DNA from: Chloroflexota bacterium
GTDB taxonomy: Bacteria > Chloroflexota > Anaerolineae > UBA2200
DNA: 64,000 nucleotides
Reading direction: 5' to 3'
NCBI GenBank assembly: GCA_014360755.1
Contig: JACIWX010000003.1
Location: 91,678-155,677 of the forward strand
Below, piece after piece: positions 17,225-25,461 of the stretch; position 1 is the first letter of the stretch; each line of letters begins with the position of its first letter. The notes under the pieces were generated by a model. The model searched no databases. It was not told where the DNA came from and saw only the letters and a program-made list of their open reading frames with translations. A program made the position numbers and the translations under genes.

Positions 17225-17272
17225 CTGCCTTTTAAGCAGGGAGTCGCGCACGGCTCATTGGCAGCATGCCAC
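17225..17272 (+). repeat. Right direct repeat: truncated tRNA-Lys copy
   Basis: A second copy of 15835-15895 lacking 13 nt of the T-arm. The missing stretch lies between two GTCGCGC repeats of the intact tRNA, which points to a slippage or recombination deletion after duplication. The copy has no 5' half and cannot make a tRNA. It runs into the first five bases of tRNA-Thr. Confidence 0.8.
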
Positions 17273-17340
17273 CCTAGCTCAATCGGCAGAGCAAGCGCTT
17301 CGTAAGCGCTGGGTTTCCAGTTCAAGTCTGGAGGGTGGCT
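17268..17340 (+). tRNA. tRNA-Thr (anticodon CGT)
   Basis: 73 nt. Acceptor GCCACCC/GGGTGGC, anticodon stem AGCGC/GCGCT with loop TTCGTAA (CGT), T-arm TCCAG-TTCAAGT-CTGGA, discriminator T, no encoded CCA. Before the island inserted it probably followed tRNA-Lys by ~10 nt. Confidence 0.95.
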
Positions 17341-17431
17341 TTATCGTGGTTTGCTTCCTGTAGGCTCAATGATAAGTGAGTCAGGCTGATTTGACAAATC
17401 AGTTAAAGAAAAGTACACTAACATCACTAAC

Positions 17432-17516
17432 GCCGGGGTGGCGAAACTGGCAGACGCGCTAGGTTCAGGGCTTAGTGGGCATTGCGCTCATGTGGGTTCA
17501 AGTCCCACCCCCGGCA
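17432..17516 (+). tRNA. tRNA-Leu (anticodon CAG)
   Basis: 85 nt with a long variable arm (TGGGCATTGCGCTCA). Acceptor GCCGGGG/CCCCGGC, anticodon stem CTAGG/CTTAG with loop TTCAGGG (CAG), T-arm GTGGG-TTCAAGT-CCCAC, discriminator A. Confidence 0.95.
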
Positions 17517-17521
17517 TCGAG

Positions 17522-17546
17522 TTCCCAGCCGCTGCTGTGCTGGGAA
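17522..17546 (+). terminator. Terminator of the tRNA cluster
   Basis: TTCCCAGC (17522-17529) pairs with GCTGGGAA (17539-17546), followed by TTTTTCTTTCC. Confidence 0.85.
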
Positions 17547-17686
17547 TTTTTCTTTCCTGGCCCCTTCACTTTCTAGCACGAGAGCATTTGAGCGGGTCAG
17601 GGAAAAGTGATAGAGTGATGACGCTTATCAGGCCGTGGCGGATGCGGAGAGCAGCTCTGTGCGGCGGGGATTAAGGAGAACACTGT

Positions 17687-18355
17687 TTGTTGCCAATGCT
17701 TTTCCGTGAGATCGTGCCTTTTGTATCTTCGCGAGCTCCTCAGCTAGTGGGTGGTCTGGTCCTTTGTGGAGCGGTATCGTTTGCTGTCTCTGATTTCCGC
17801 CTGGGAGCATGGGGGTTTCTTGGGCAACGGTTACTGCTTATCGCGCTTCTTTGGGCCATCATTGGAACCCCGCTGGCACTCACGAGCGCCATTGCAGCCA
17901 TAGCTATTGCACTCATTTTCTCCATTACTGCATGGCGCTTGTGGTACATTCAGCGAACCGCGCGGAAAGCCATGTCGGGCATGGCCATGAGCAAGCCTCC
18001 TCTGAGCCGCTTCTCTCTGCGCGTTTTGATGGCAGCGTTGGGGATATTGTTGAGTTACGGGTTGGCGCAGAAATACCAAGTCGGTTCACTCCCTTTTCTC
18101 ACTACTTTCACTCTTGCCTGGCTTTTTGTGAGCAGCTTGTTCAGCGTATTGCTGCCTGACAATGCCCTGCACACGAGCCTGGGCATTTTAAATTTTGCTG
18201 ATGGCTGTCGTATCTTGTATGCCCTTTGGCAGCCCGCACCCCTAGTGTGGGGACTCTGGACAGCGTGTGATGTGCTGATCGCTTTGGCTGCTTCGCACCT
18301 GCACAATGGGGAGGTGATCGCCGCTCACAGCAAACTAGCGGGGGGTCAGGAATGA
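17687..18355 (+). CDS. HyfE-like integral membrane protein
   Basis: 222 residues with about six hydrophobic helices. The C-terminal part, SLGILNFADGCRILYALW then WTACDVLIALAASHL, follows the pattern of hydrogenase-4 subunit E (HyfE), a NuoK-related membrane subunit, including the Asp in the last helix. The match is distant and made by eye. An internal ATG (MLFRE) is an alternative start four codons on. The stop overlaps the next start as ATGA. No hydrogenase or complex I catalytic subunits are nearby, so its role as a respiratory subunit is doubtful. Confidence 0.55.
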   Translation: MLPMLFREIVPFVSSRAPQLVGGLVLCGAVSFAVSDFRLGAWGFLGQRLLLIALLWAIIGTPLALTSAIAAIAIALIFSITAWRLWYIQRTARKAMSGMAMSKPPLSRFSLRVLMAALGILLSYGLAQKYQVGSLPFLTTFTLAWLFVSSLFSVLLPDNALHTSLGILNFADGCRILYALWQPAPLVWGLWTACDVLIALAASHLHNGEVIAAHSKLAGGQE

Positions 18356-19692
18356 AACCCTATTGGTTGGTTGCGATTCCTCTCCTAGGTGCCGGCATAG
18401 TGTGGATGACAAGAAGATGGCGAGTGCTGGTTACAGGACTGGGGCTGGCTTCCATGCTCTTCTGTGCCTACTTGGTGGTTTGCCTACCACTGGGCGAGGT
18501 GATTCCCTTTTTGGGACAAATCTGGAGCCTTGACCGTAACATGCAGCCTTGGCTGCTTTTCATGTATGGGATCACAGTGGTTCTGCTGGTCATTGCTGCC
18601 TCAACAGAACAAGTCTCATCCTTTTCTGCACCTGCCTTGGCGAGCGTTGGCTTGTTCAGTGCTGTGATCCTCTTGCGTTCTTGGATGTCCTTTCTCCTGG
18701 TGCCTGCTGCTCTGGCTGTACTTGCGCTGGCAGTATACCCATCAGTTCCTGCCGCAGTACGGGCAGCCTCGCGTTATCTGACCTGCGTCTCATTGCCCAT
18801 CCCATTTTTCCTTGCCATTTCTATCCTATTAGATCGTTTTGCCCTGTTCCCCGATGAAGTGTCCCTCGCGAACTGGGGCGCATGGTTGGTGATACCACCT
18901 ATTGTTCTGTGGCTCACCTTATTTCCCATCCATTGGACCACACTGCTTTGGGCTAAGGGAAACCCGCCTCTAGCGCCAGCCTTCCTTTGGACAGTAAAAG
19001 ACTGGATCGTGATCTTCTTTTTCCTAGCGCTGTGGCAGCAGATGCCGTTTTTGCGCACAGAAAACACCATGGCTGTGCTGGGTAGCTTGGGGGTGTTGAC
19101 GGTGGTTTTCAGCGGGGCATGGGCAGTTCTTCAGTCCAGCCCATCTGCTGTGCTGGGTTGTGCAGCCATGAGTGCCTTGGGCATTGCTGTTCAGGGAATC
19201 GCTGTGGGCTCTGATGAGGCTCTAGCAGGAGCAATCTCTGTGCTAATCCATCGGGGGATAGCAATTTTGCTCGCCAGTTCAGCGCTGGCGGCTTTATATA
19301 GTTCTATTAATGAAGAATGTGCGGCGAAAGAGCGATCATTCTCCTGGCCAGGACTGGCCTTATTGCTCATTTTTCTCATCAGTGTGTTGGCTTTGGCTGT
19401 CCTCCCGCTCTATAGTCATTTTGGAGGTGGTCAGCATACAGCTGCAGCGTTGCAAGCGAGGGAATCTCGTCTGATGCAGGCATGGTGGGTCAGTTCTGTT
19501 GGAATTGTGATAGGCTTAGCGCGCACAAGTTGGCAGCTCTGGCGCGACAAAGTGCGTGTTTCAGCAAAGCCCATCTCCATTCCTGTTCTGGTGGCTATTT
19601 GCCTGTTTCTGCTTTGGTTGTGGTTGGAGTCATCCCCCTCACTCATCTGGGGCTGGGTTTCCAGAGTGATTGCACCGTTTCTGCCCCTTTGA
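18352..19692 (+). CDS. Divergent NuoN/HyfF-like proton-translocating membrane subunit
   Basis: 446 residues, ~13 hydrophobic helices. Segments correspond to the Proton_antipo_M domain: LAPAFLWTVKDWIVIFF resembles the TM7 region and keeps a Lys; LGSLGVLTVVFSGAWAVLQSSPSAVLGCAAMSALGIAVQGIA resembles the TM8 region, but the usual DLKR Lys and following His are replaced (SPSAV, MSALG). The Glu expected in TM5 is not visible. It is coupled to the HyfE-like gene by ATGA. It may be a scaffold or an altered ion channel rather than a working antiporter module. The ftsK promoter overlaps its stop codon. Confidence 0.6.
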   Translation: MKPYWLVAIPLLGAGIVWMTRRWRVLVTGLGLASMLFCAYLVVCLPLGEVIPFLGQIWSLDRNMQPWLLFMYGITVVLLVIAASTEQVSSFSAPALASVGLFSAVILLRSWMSFLLVPAALAVLALAVYPSVPAAVRAASRYLTCVSLPIPFFLAISILLDRFALFPDEVSLANWGAWLVIPPIVLWLTLFPIHWTTLLWAKGNPPLAPAFLWTVKDWIVIFFFLALWQQMPFLRTENTMAVLGSLGVLTVVFSGAWAVLQSSPSAVLGCAAMSALGIAVQGIAVGSDEALAGAISVLIHRGIAILLASSALAALYSSINEECAAKERSFSWPGLALLLIFLISVLALAVLPLYSHFGGGQHTAAALQARESRLMQAWWVSSVGIVIGLARTSWQLWRDKVRVSAKPISIPVLVAICLFLLWLWLESSPSLIWGWVSRVIAPFLPL

Positions 19693-19717
19693 CAATCCCC
19701 TTTTCATGACATATAAT
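19689..19717 (+). promoter_or_regulatory. Perfect-consensus sigma-70 promoter for ftsK
   Basis: TTGACA (19689-19694), 17 bp, TATAAT (19712-19717). The -35 box contains the stop codon of the preceding gene. The expected transcript start near 19724 excludes the ATGs at 19670 and 19706 as ftsK starts. Confidence 0.85.
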
Positions 19718-19780
19718 CGAAAGTGTAGTGTTAGCCTGCGTTTCCAAACGCTTTTCCTTGGCGAAAAGGGGCTTGTGCCA

Positions 19781-21967
19781 ATGCCAGCCAAAAAGAGCCA
19801 GAAAAAACAAGGCCAGCAGGGTGTGCCGATTACCTTGGATCGGACCTTGCAAAAAGAGATACTGGGTGTGTTGCTCATCGCCCTAGGGGGTGTGACCGCT
19901 CTGGCGTTGTTGTCCATTACCAAGGGCTCCCTGAGCGAAGCGTGGAGCATGTTTTTGCGGCGCATTTTTGGCTGGGGTGCGTACCCCATGGTTGTGGTTT
20001 TGCTCCTCACTGGCTTGCTCCTTCTGTGGGAAGATTTGCGCAAGTACCTCTCTATTCACACGCGGAGCATCGTTGGTCTCGAATTGCTTTTCATCGCCCT
20101 CTTGGGGTTGTCTCATCTCTTCCTTGCTCCGGAAAAAGCCTTCACATTGGCGGAAAGAGGGCAAGGGGGTGGATACATTGGTTGGGCCATTGGCTATTTC
20201 CTCACTGCTGCGGTGGGGCGCGGTGTGTCATTCCTACTGCTATCCTTAGCGGTTTGCGTTAGCCTTGGATTGCTCCTCAGCCCTTACTGGGATAAAGTGC
20301 TCCTTGCCTTGGGAGGGATAAAAACCCGCCTGCAGAACTTGCCTCCGCCTGCCCCGCCGACAGAGGTGGTCCAAACTCCCCAGGTCGTGCTTAAAGAGAA
20401 AAGGCGCCCTCAACGCGAGCCATCTCAACCGGCTCCAATCACCAAGCCACGTGCTGAAGTCTCACCTGCACTCGTTAGCACTCGTCGCACACGCCGGGAA
20501 AGGGGCTTACCACCTTTGGCTTTGCTCAACGGAAGCACCGCTGAGCCCTACGGCGACGCAGACGTGCGCTACAAGAAGCAAATCATTGAGGAGACTTTGG
20601 CTAGTTTTGGTGTCCCGGTCAGAGTGGTTGAAATCAACCAGGGGCCAACGGTTACCCAATTTGGTGTAGAACCAGGAGTCATCGAGACTCAAGAACCAGA
20701 TGGGCAAATACGACGCAGAAAAGTGCGCGTTAACAGAATTATGGCGTTGCAGGATGATCTAGCATTGGCTCTGGCAGCTGCTCCGATTCGCATCGAGGCG
20801 CCTGTCCCAGGCCGTTCTGTTGTTGGCATTGAGGTGCCCAATACCACACCATCATTGGTTGGTTTGCGCAGTGTAATGGAATCCAGGGCATTCCGCAGCA
20901 TTGATTCCAAATTGCGTATTGCCCTGGGCCAGGATGTCGCTGGACAGCCAGTAGCGGCAGATCTGGCTCAAATGCCTCATCTATTGATCGCGGGAGCTAC
21001 TGGCTCAGGAAAATCAGTGTGTATCAACTCCATTACAGCCTGCCTATTGTTCAACAACACTCCAGAGGATCTTCAACTGCTTATGGTTGACCCCAAGATG
21101 GTGGAACTGACTACTTTCAATGGCGTTCCACATTTGGTAGCACCTGTAGTAACCGATGTGGAAGAGGTTGTGCGGGCATTACAGTGGGTGACCAGGCAAA
21201 TGGATGAACGCTATCGGCTGTTCTCGGAGACAGGAGTGCGTAACATTGACTTTTATAACCAATTGATGGACTCCAGAGGACAGGCAAAGCTACCTTATAT
21301 GGTCATCCTCATTGACGAGTTGGCGGACCTAATGGTAACTGCGTCAGATGAGATTGAACGCTCTATCTGTCGCATTGCCCAATTGGCACGGGCAACGGGC
21401 ATTCACCTGGTCATCGCTACACAGCGTCCATCTGTGGATATCATCACCGGCTTGATTAAGGCAAACTTCCCTGCGCGGATCAGCTTTGCTGTAACCTCAC
21501 AGATAGATTCGCGGGTCATTCTGGATACAGCCGGCGCAGAGAAACTGCTAGGGCGGGGGGATATGCTGTATATGCCTTCAGATTCGAGCAAGTTAATTCG
21601 TCTGCAGGGCTGCTTTGTTTCGGACGAGGAACTCGAACGCCTGGTGAACTTCTGGCGTGAGAAAATAGACTGGGTTGTACCACAAGCAGAGACAATAGCC
21701 CCTTGGCATGATGTAGACCTGGATGAAGAAGTCGCTGATGAGCTATTAGAGCAGGCAATTGAGCTGGCTCGTGGGCGGAGCAGCATCTCTACCTCCTTCA
21801 TCCAACGGCGTTTGCGCATTGGCTATCCCCGTGCTGCGCGTTTAATTGACCAATTGGAAGAGCTAGGCATTGTTGGGCCAGCCGAAAACGCCGGGCGCTC
21901 AAGGAAGGTCCTGTTGAATGAGGATGGGTTTCAGGAAGAAGAAAGCGACGGATATGAATCCGAATGA
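19781..21967 (+). CDS. ftsK: DNA translocase FtsK/SpoIIIE
   Basis: 728 residues from MPAKKSQKK, the first ATG after the promoter with an upstream AAAAGGGG. There are four N-terminal membrane helices (~25-170), a short Pro/Arg-rich linker, then the RecA-like motor: Walker A AGATGSGKSVCINS, Walker B MVILIDELADLMV and the ATQRPSVDIITGLIKANFPARI sensor region. The C-terminal gamma winged helix (SISTSFIQRRLRIGYPRAARLIDQLE) reads KOPS-type sequences and contacts XerD in known systems. It pumps chromosome DNA through the division septum. The DUF72 gene follows 32 nt later. Confidence 0.96.
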   Translation: MPAKKSQKKQGQQGVPITLDRTLQKEILGVLLIALGGVTALALLSITKGSLSEAWSMFLRRIFGWGAYPMVVVLLLTGLLLLWEDLRKYLSIHTRSIVGLELLFIALLGLSHLFLAPEKAFTLAERGQGGGYIGWAIGYFLTAAVGRGVSFLLLSLAVCVSLGLLLSPYWDKVLLALGGIKTRLQNLPPPAPPTEVVQTPQVVLKEKRRPQREPSQPAPITKPRAEVSPALVSTRRTRRERGLPPLALLNGSTAEPYGDADVRYKKQIIEETLASFGVPVRVVEINQGPTVTQFGVEPGVIETQEPDGQIRRRKVRVNRIMALQDDLALALAAAPIRIEAPVPGRSVVGIEVPNTTPSLVGLRSVMESRAFRSIDSKLRIALGQDVAGQPVAADLAQMPHLLIAGATGSGKSVCINSITACLLFNNTPEDLQLLMVDPKMVELTTFNGVPHLVAPVVTDVEEVVRALQWVTRQMDERYRLFSETGVRNIDFYNQLMDSRGQAKLPYMVILIDELADLMVTASDEIERSICRIAQLARATGIHLVIATQRPSVDIITGLIKANFPARISFAVTSQIDSRVILDTAGAEKLLGRGDMLYMPSDSSKLIRLQGCFVSDEELERLVNFWREKIDWVVPQAETIAPWHDVDLDEEVADELLEQAIELARGRSSISTSFIQRRLRIGYPRAARLIDQLEELGIVGPAENAGRSRKVLLNEDGFQEEESDGYESE

Positions 21968-21999
21968 CCTTGCTTATTCCAGCCAAGGGGAGGAGTGAC

Positions 22000-22767
22000 A
22001 TGATCTATATCGGTACCAGCGGCTACAGTTATGAGGATTGGGTTGGGCCGTATTATCCCGCCGAGTTGCCCAAAACGGACTGGCTGACTTTCTATGCCCA
22101 TGAATTTCAGGCATGTGAAATCAACTTTACTTTCTATCGCTTGCCCGAAGCGCGCACTCTGGCAGCCATGGCAGACAAAACACCTGAAGGATTTCTTTTC
22201 ACCGTCAAAGCCACCCAGGAATTGACGCATAAGCGCGAAGGCAATGCGGAGCTCTTCCCCAAATTCGTGCGTGCTCTCAAGCCGTTGATTGAAGCGGGCA
22301 AATTCGGTTGCGTTCTGGCGCAGTTTCCGTATTCCTTCCATCCCAATAAGGAGAACCGCGAGTATCTGAGAGCATTTCGCGACGCTATGGGTGGCTTACC
22401 GGTAGTGGTGGAATTCCGCAATGCACGCTGGTTGACTCCAGAGACTTTTGCCTTCCTGGAGGAGAATAATCTAGGCTTTTGCTGCGTGGACGAACCGCGT
22501 CTCAAGGGTTTGATTCCCCCCATTGCAGAGGCAACAAGCCATATCGCCTATGTGCGTTTCCACGGCCGTAATGCCAAGAAATGGTGGCGCTATGATGAAC
22601 CGTGGGAGCGTTATGACTATACCTATTCCAAAGAAGAACTGGAGGAATGGGTACCGAAAATCAGGGACTTGAACGCAAAGGCTGAGAGCACTTTCATCTT
22701 CGCTAATAACCATTGGCGGGCTCAGGCGGTGGATACGGCGCGCCAATTGCGATTGCTGTTGCTGTGA
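22000..22767 (+). CDS. DUF72 (YecE-like) TIM-barrel protein
   Basis: 255 residues starting at MIYIGTSGYSYEDW, with GGAGG 6 nt upstream; the frame extends back but lacks a ribosome site. Family signatures are GTSGYSYEDWVGPYYP at the start, FLFTVKATQELTHKR, LAQFPYSFHPNKENREYL, VVVEFRNARW and a C-terminal FANNHWRAQAVDTARQL. DUF72 is a widespread barrel of unknown reaction, suspected to be a nuclease or sugar-phosphate enzyme. A terminator hairpin follows. Confidence 0.92.
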   Translation: MIYIGTSGYSYEDWVGPYYPAELPKTDWLTFYAHEFQACEINFTFYRLPEARTLAAMADKTPEGFLFTVKATQELTHKREGNAELFPKFVRALKPLIEAGKFGCVLAQFPYSFHPNKENREYLRAFRDAMGGLPVVVEFRNARWLTPETFAFLEENNLGFCCVDEPRLKGLIPPIAEATSHIAYVRFHGRNAKKWWRYDEPWERYDYTYSKEELEEWVPKIRDLNAKAESTFIFANNHWRAQAVDTARQLRLLLL

Positions 22768-22811
22768 AATCAAGGGGAATTATCCCTTGGAAATGATGCC
22801 ATCTTTCGCCC

Positions 22812-22842
22812 AGCGTTAGCCCCGCAGTTTCAGGCTAACGCT
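22812..22842 (+). terminator. Hairpin terminator after DUF72
   Basis: AGCGTTAGCC (22812-22821) pairs with GGCTAACGCT (22833-22842), followed by TTCATTT. A second small hairpin, CAAGGG/CCCTTG, sits just after the stop codon. Confidence 0.65.
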
Positions 22843-22867
22843 TTCATTTGGTACTATCTTGCCATCC

Positions 22868-22878
22868 TGTGATATAAT
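22868..22878 (+). promoter_or_regulatory. Extended -10 promoter for yebC-ruvCA
   Basis: TGATATAAT (22870-22878) with a possible TTGGTA -35 at 22848-22853. The leader is ~110 nt. Confidence 0.6.
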
Positions 22879-22995
22879 GTATATGCCGAATATTACGCAG
22901 AACGTGCAATGGCCTATCCAGTGGGTTCCCTAGTCAAATTCTAATAGTGTGAGAGTGTAGTTAATCGGATAGATACCGAAGGAGGTGTTTGGAAT

Positions 22996-23751
22996 ATGTC
23001 TGGACATTCGCATTGGGCCACGATTAAGCGTGCCAAAGGCGTGGCAGACGCCAGACGGGGACAATTGTTCACCAAACTGGGTCGAGAGATCGAAATTGCC
23101 GCCCGCGATGGCGGCGGCGACCCTGCGTCAAATTTTCGATTGCGGCTGGCCATAGAAAAGGCTAAACAGGCTGCTATGCCCAAGGAGAACATTGAACGCG
23201 CCATCCTGCGCGGAACGGGTCAACTGAAGGGCGAAGCCATAGAGGCAATTCAGTACGAAGGATATGGTCCTCAGGGGATCGCTATGATTGTCGAGGTGCT
23301 CACAAACAACCGTAATCGTGCTGTCTCGGAAGTGCGCAGGGTTTTCTCCCGACATGGCGGAAACCTGGGTGCGACTGGATCCGTCTCTTGGATGTTCGAA
23401 CGCAAGGGCTACATCAGCATCGTGCCTGATGATGGAAACGCTGAAGAATTAGCGCTGGCAGCGATTGACGCTGGCGCTGAAGATGTGAAAGTGGACAAAG
23501 ACCTGGTCGAGGTTTTCACCAAGGCTGAGGATTTGCAAAAGGTCAAGGAGAAGTTGGAACAAAAGAACATCACCTTTACCAACGCACAATTGTCATGGGT
23601 ACCCAAGACTTTGGCGCGCATTGATGAGAAAGCGACGATCCAGAACATGCGTCTGATCGAGGCATTGGAGGAACTGGACGACGTGCAGCAAGTCTACTCC
23701 AACTTGGAAATCAGCGATGAGGTCATGGCCGCATACGAAGCAGAGCAGTAG
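22996..23751 (+). CDS. yebC: YebC/PmpR family protein (Tsa-type translation/transcription factor)
   Basis: 251 residues, full length. It opens with MSGHSHWATIKRAKGVADARRGQLFTKLGREI, the family signature, followed by ARDGGGDPASNFRLRLAIEKAKQAAMPKENIERAI and GYGPQGIAMIVEVLTNNRNR. Family members act as DNA-binding regulators and, by later work, as factors relieving ribosome stalling at proline motifs. GGAGGTG lies upstream of the ATG. It is followed closely by ruvC and ruvA, the usual bacterial order. Confidence 0.95.
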   Translation: MSGHSHWATIKRAKGVADARRGQLFTKLGREIEIAARDGGGDPASNFRLRLAIEKAKQAAMPKENIERAILRGTGQLKGEAIEAIQYEGYGPQGIAMIVEVLTNNRNRAVSEVRRVFSRHGGNLGATGSVSWMFERKGYISIVPDDGNAEELALAAIDAGAEDVKVDKDLVEVFTKAEDLQKVKEKLEQKNITFTNAQLSWVPKTLARIDEKATIQNMRLIEALEELDDVQQVYSNLEISDEVMAAYEAEQ

Positions 23752-23802
23752 CCCTGCTCTTTCAAAAAGCGAGATACTTTGCTAGATCCTGCCAGCCCAG
23801 GA

Positions 23803-24321
23803 ATGTTAATACTAGGCATTGACCCTGGCGTAGCCATTACCGGCTATGGCATTGTGCGCCTGGATGGGGATGTGCTGCATTCTATCGCATATGGTGTTAT
23901 TACCACGCCATCGCATTTAGCCTTGCCACTCAGATTGCAGCGGCTCTACCAAAATTTGCTACAGTTGATTGACACCCATCACCCTACTGAAGCCTCAGTA
24001 GAAGAGCTGTTCTTCGCCCGTAATGCACGCACGGCGCTGTCTGTAGGCCATGCCAGAGGGGTGATCCTGTTGGCTTTGACCCATGCTGGTTTGCCAACAT
24101 ATGAGTACACACCCCTGCAAGTGAAACAGACTATCACCGGGTACGGCTTGGCAAGCAAGGAACAAATGCAAGAGATGGTGCGTCTTTTGCTTGGACTGGA
24201 GGAAATCCCGCAGCCAGATGATGCTGCGGATGCATTGGCAGTAGCCATCTGCCACGCGCATTCCTTCTCTACCGCGTTGCGCATAGCGCAGAGTGGCCAG
24301 GATATGGAAAATCACCCATGA
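23803..24321 (+). CDS. ruvC: Holliday junction endonuclease RuvC
   Basis: 172 residues from MLILGIDPG, the start that matches the family. It lacks a spaced ribosome site, and a TTG 24 nt upstream (23779) is the alternative. Catalytic acids are the Asp in LGIDPGVAITGYG, the Glu in VEELFFARNARTALSVGHARG, and the Asp pair in QPDDAADALAVAICHAHS, with the final His. It resolves Holliday junctions as a dimer with RuvAB. The stop overlaps the ruvA start as ATGA. ruvB is not in the window. Confidence 0.94.
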   Translation: MLILGIDPGVAITGYGIVRLDGDVLHSIAYGVITTPSHLALPLRLQRLYQNLLQLIDTHHPTEASVEELFFARNARTALSVGHARGVILLALTHAGLPTYEYTPLQVKQTITGYGLASKEQMQEMVRLLLGLEEIPQPDDAADALAVAICHAHSFSTALRIAQSGQDMENHP

Positions 24322-24917
24322 TCGCAACGCTAGAGGGACGGATAACGGCAAAAGGTGAAAATTATATTATCGTGGAGGTCAGCGGTATAGGCTTTAGGGT
24401 TCATATGCCGCCTGCCCTGCAGGATCGCCTGGGTGAAGTGGGGCATAGAGTTAGTTTATTCACGCACCTGCATGTGCGGGAAAACGAGCTCGAACTCTAT
24501 GGCTTTGTTACCCCTGACGAATTGACACTGTTCGAACTGCTGTTGGGCGTGTCCGGGATTGGCCCAAAAGCGGCTTCAAGAATTGTTTCCATCATGTCTG
24601 TAGAAACTTTGCGTGAAGCCATCGCCCGTGGCGATGCCGCCATGCTGACCCGCATACCCGGTGTTGGGAAAAAGACCGCGGAGAGGCTCATGGTAGATCT
24701 GAAGGACAAACTGGGCGTGGGGCTGGAGTTGGCTGCCTATCCAGGGTTGACCCACGCGGATGCTGAGGTCATCTCGGCGTTGACCTCTCTGGGCTACAGC
24801 ATCGCAGAAGCACAGGCCGCCTTGCGCTCGCTCCCGCAGGAGAGCCTTCCTCTGGAAGAAAAAGTGCGCCTGGCTCTGCAGTATTTTGCGCGAGAGCGAA
24901 AGGAGTGGGCTTCATGA
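24318..24917 (+). CDS. ruvA: Holliday junction helicase subunit RuvA
   Basis: 199 residues. The N-terminal OB domain is MIATLEGRITAKGENYIIVEVSGIGFRVHMP; two helix-hairpin-helix motifs follow (LLLGVSGIGPKAASRIVS and LTRIPGVGKKTAERLMVDLKD); the flexible linker and C-terminal domain III end in EEKVRLALQYFAR, which touches RuvB. It binds four-way junctions and loads RuvB. It overlaps ruvC before it and the CvpA-like gene after it by ATGA. Confidence 0.96.
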   Translation: MIATLEGRITAKGENYIIVEVSGIGFRVHMPPALQDRLGEVGHRVSLFTHLHVRENELELYGFVTPDELTLFELLLGVSGIGPKAASRIVSIMSVETLREAIARGDAAMLTRIPGVGKKTAERLMVDLKDKLGVGLELAAYPGLTHADAEVISALTSLGYSIAEAQAALRSLPQESLPLEEKVRLALQYFARERKEWAS

Positions 24918-25405
24918 ATTGGATAGATGCCATGATCATCGTGATCGTCGCTGTTTCCACGTTTTCCAGCTTGCGTGCCGGTTTTCTACGCCAAGCCTCT
25001 GCCTTGATCGGCTTTGTGGTAGGGGTGTACGCTGCGCTGGGGTATCACGAGACAGTAGCCCCTAGTCTGCGCGCGTACATTGGGGACTATACCATTGCAA
25101 AGATAGTTGCTTTTGTATTGATCCTGATCGCAGTTTGGGTCATCTCCGCTTTTCTTGCCACATTGGCGAGCGAGTTCCTCAAAGCCATTGGCTTGGCATG
25201 GGCAGACCATTTCCTGGGGATGCTGATGGGGCTGCTGATCGGCCTGTTGGTTGCTATTTCGCTGTTGTTGCTTTTCGCTCACCTTTCTATCCCTGGGATT
25301 AGCGAAGCACTCAGGCAGTCAACGCTCGCCCCATTCATCTTTCAGTGGCTGCCACACCTCAGGCAATTATTGCCCAGCGACCTGCACCTATTCAAAGTGC
25401 TTTGA
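24914..25405 (+). CDS. CvpA family membrane protein
   Basis: 163 residues starting at MNWIDAMIIVIVAVSTF, with AAGGAG 9 nt upstream; a GTG three codons earlier is less likely. Four hydrophobic helices with the family opening (WIDAMIIVIV, then LRAGFLRQASALIGFVVGVYAAL). CvpA was named for colicin V production; in most bacteria it is a small membrane protein linked to envelope integrity. Coupled to ruvA by ATGA. Confidence 0.85.
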   Translation: MNWIDAMIIVIVAVSTFSSLRAGFLRQASALIGFVVGVYAALGYHETVAPSLRAYIGDYTIAKIVAFVLILIAVWVISAFLATLASEFLKAIGLAWADHFLGMLMGLLIGLLVAISLLLLFAHLSIPGISEALRQSTLAPFIFQWLPHLRQLLPSDLHLFKVL

Positions 25406-25461
25406 GTGCGTGAAAGCGCTCTCGCGCCTTTGTTATCAATCAGCGTGCATTCCCTCAGCAT

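Noticed and set aside
17225-17272. Second tRNA-Lys gene
   Set aside because: Lacks the 5' half and 13 nt of the T-arm; it is a repeat fragment.
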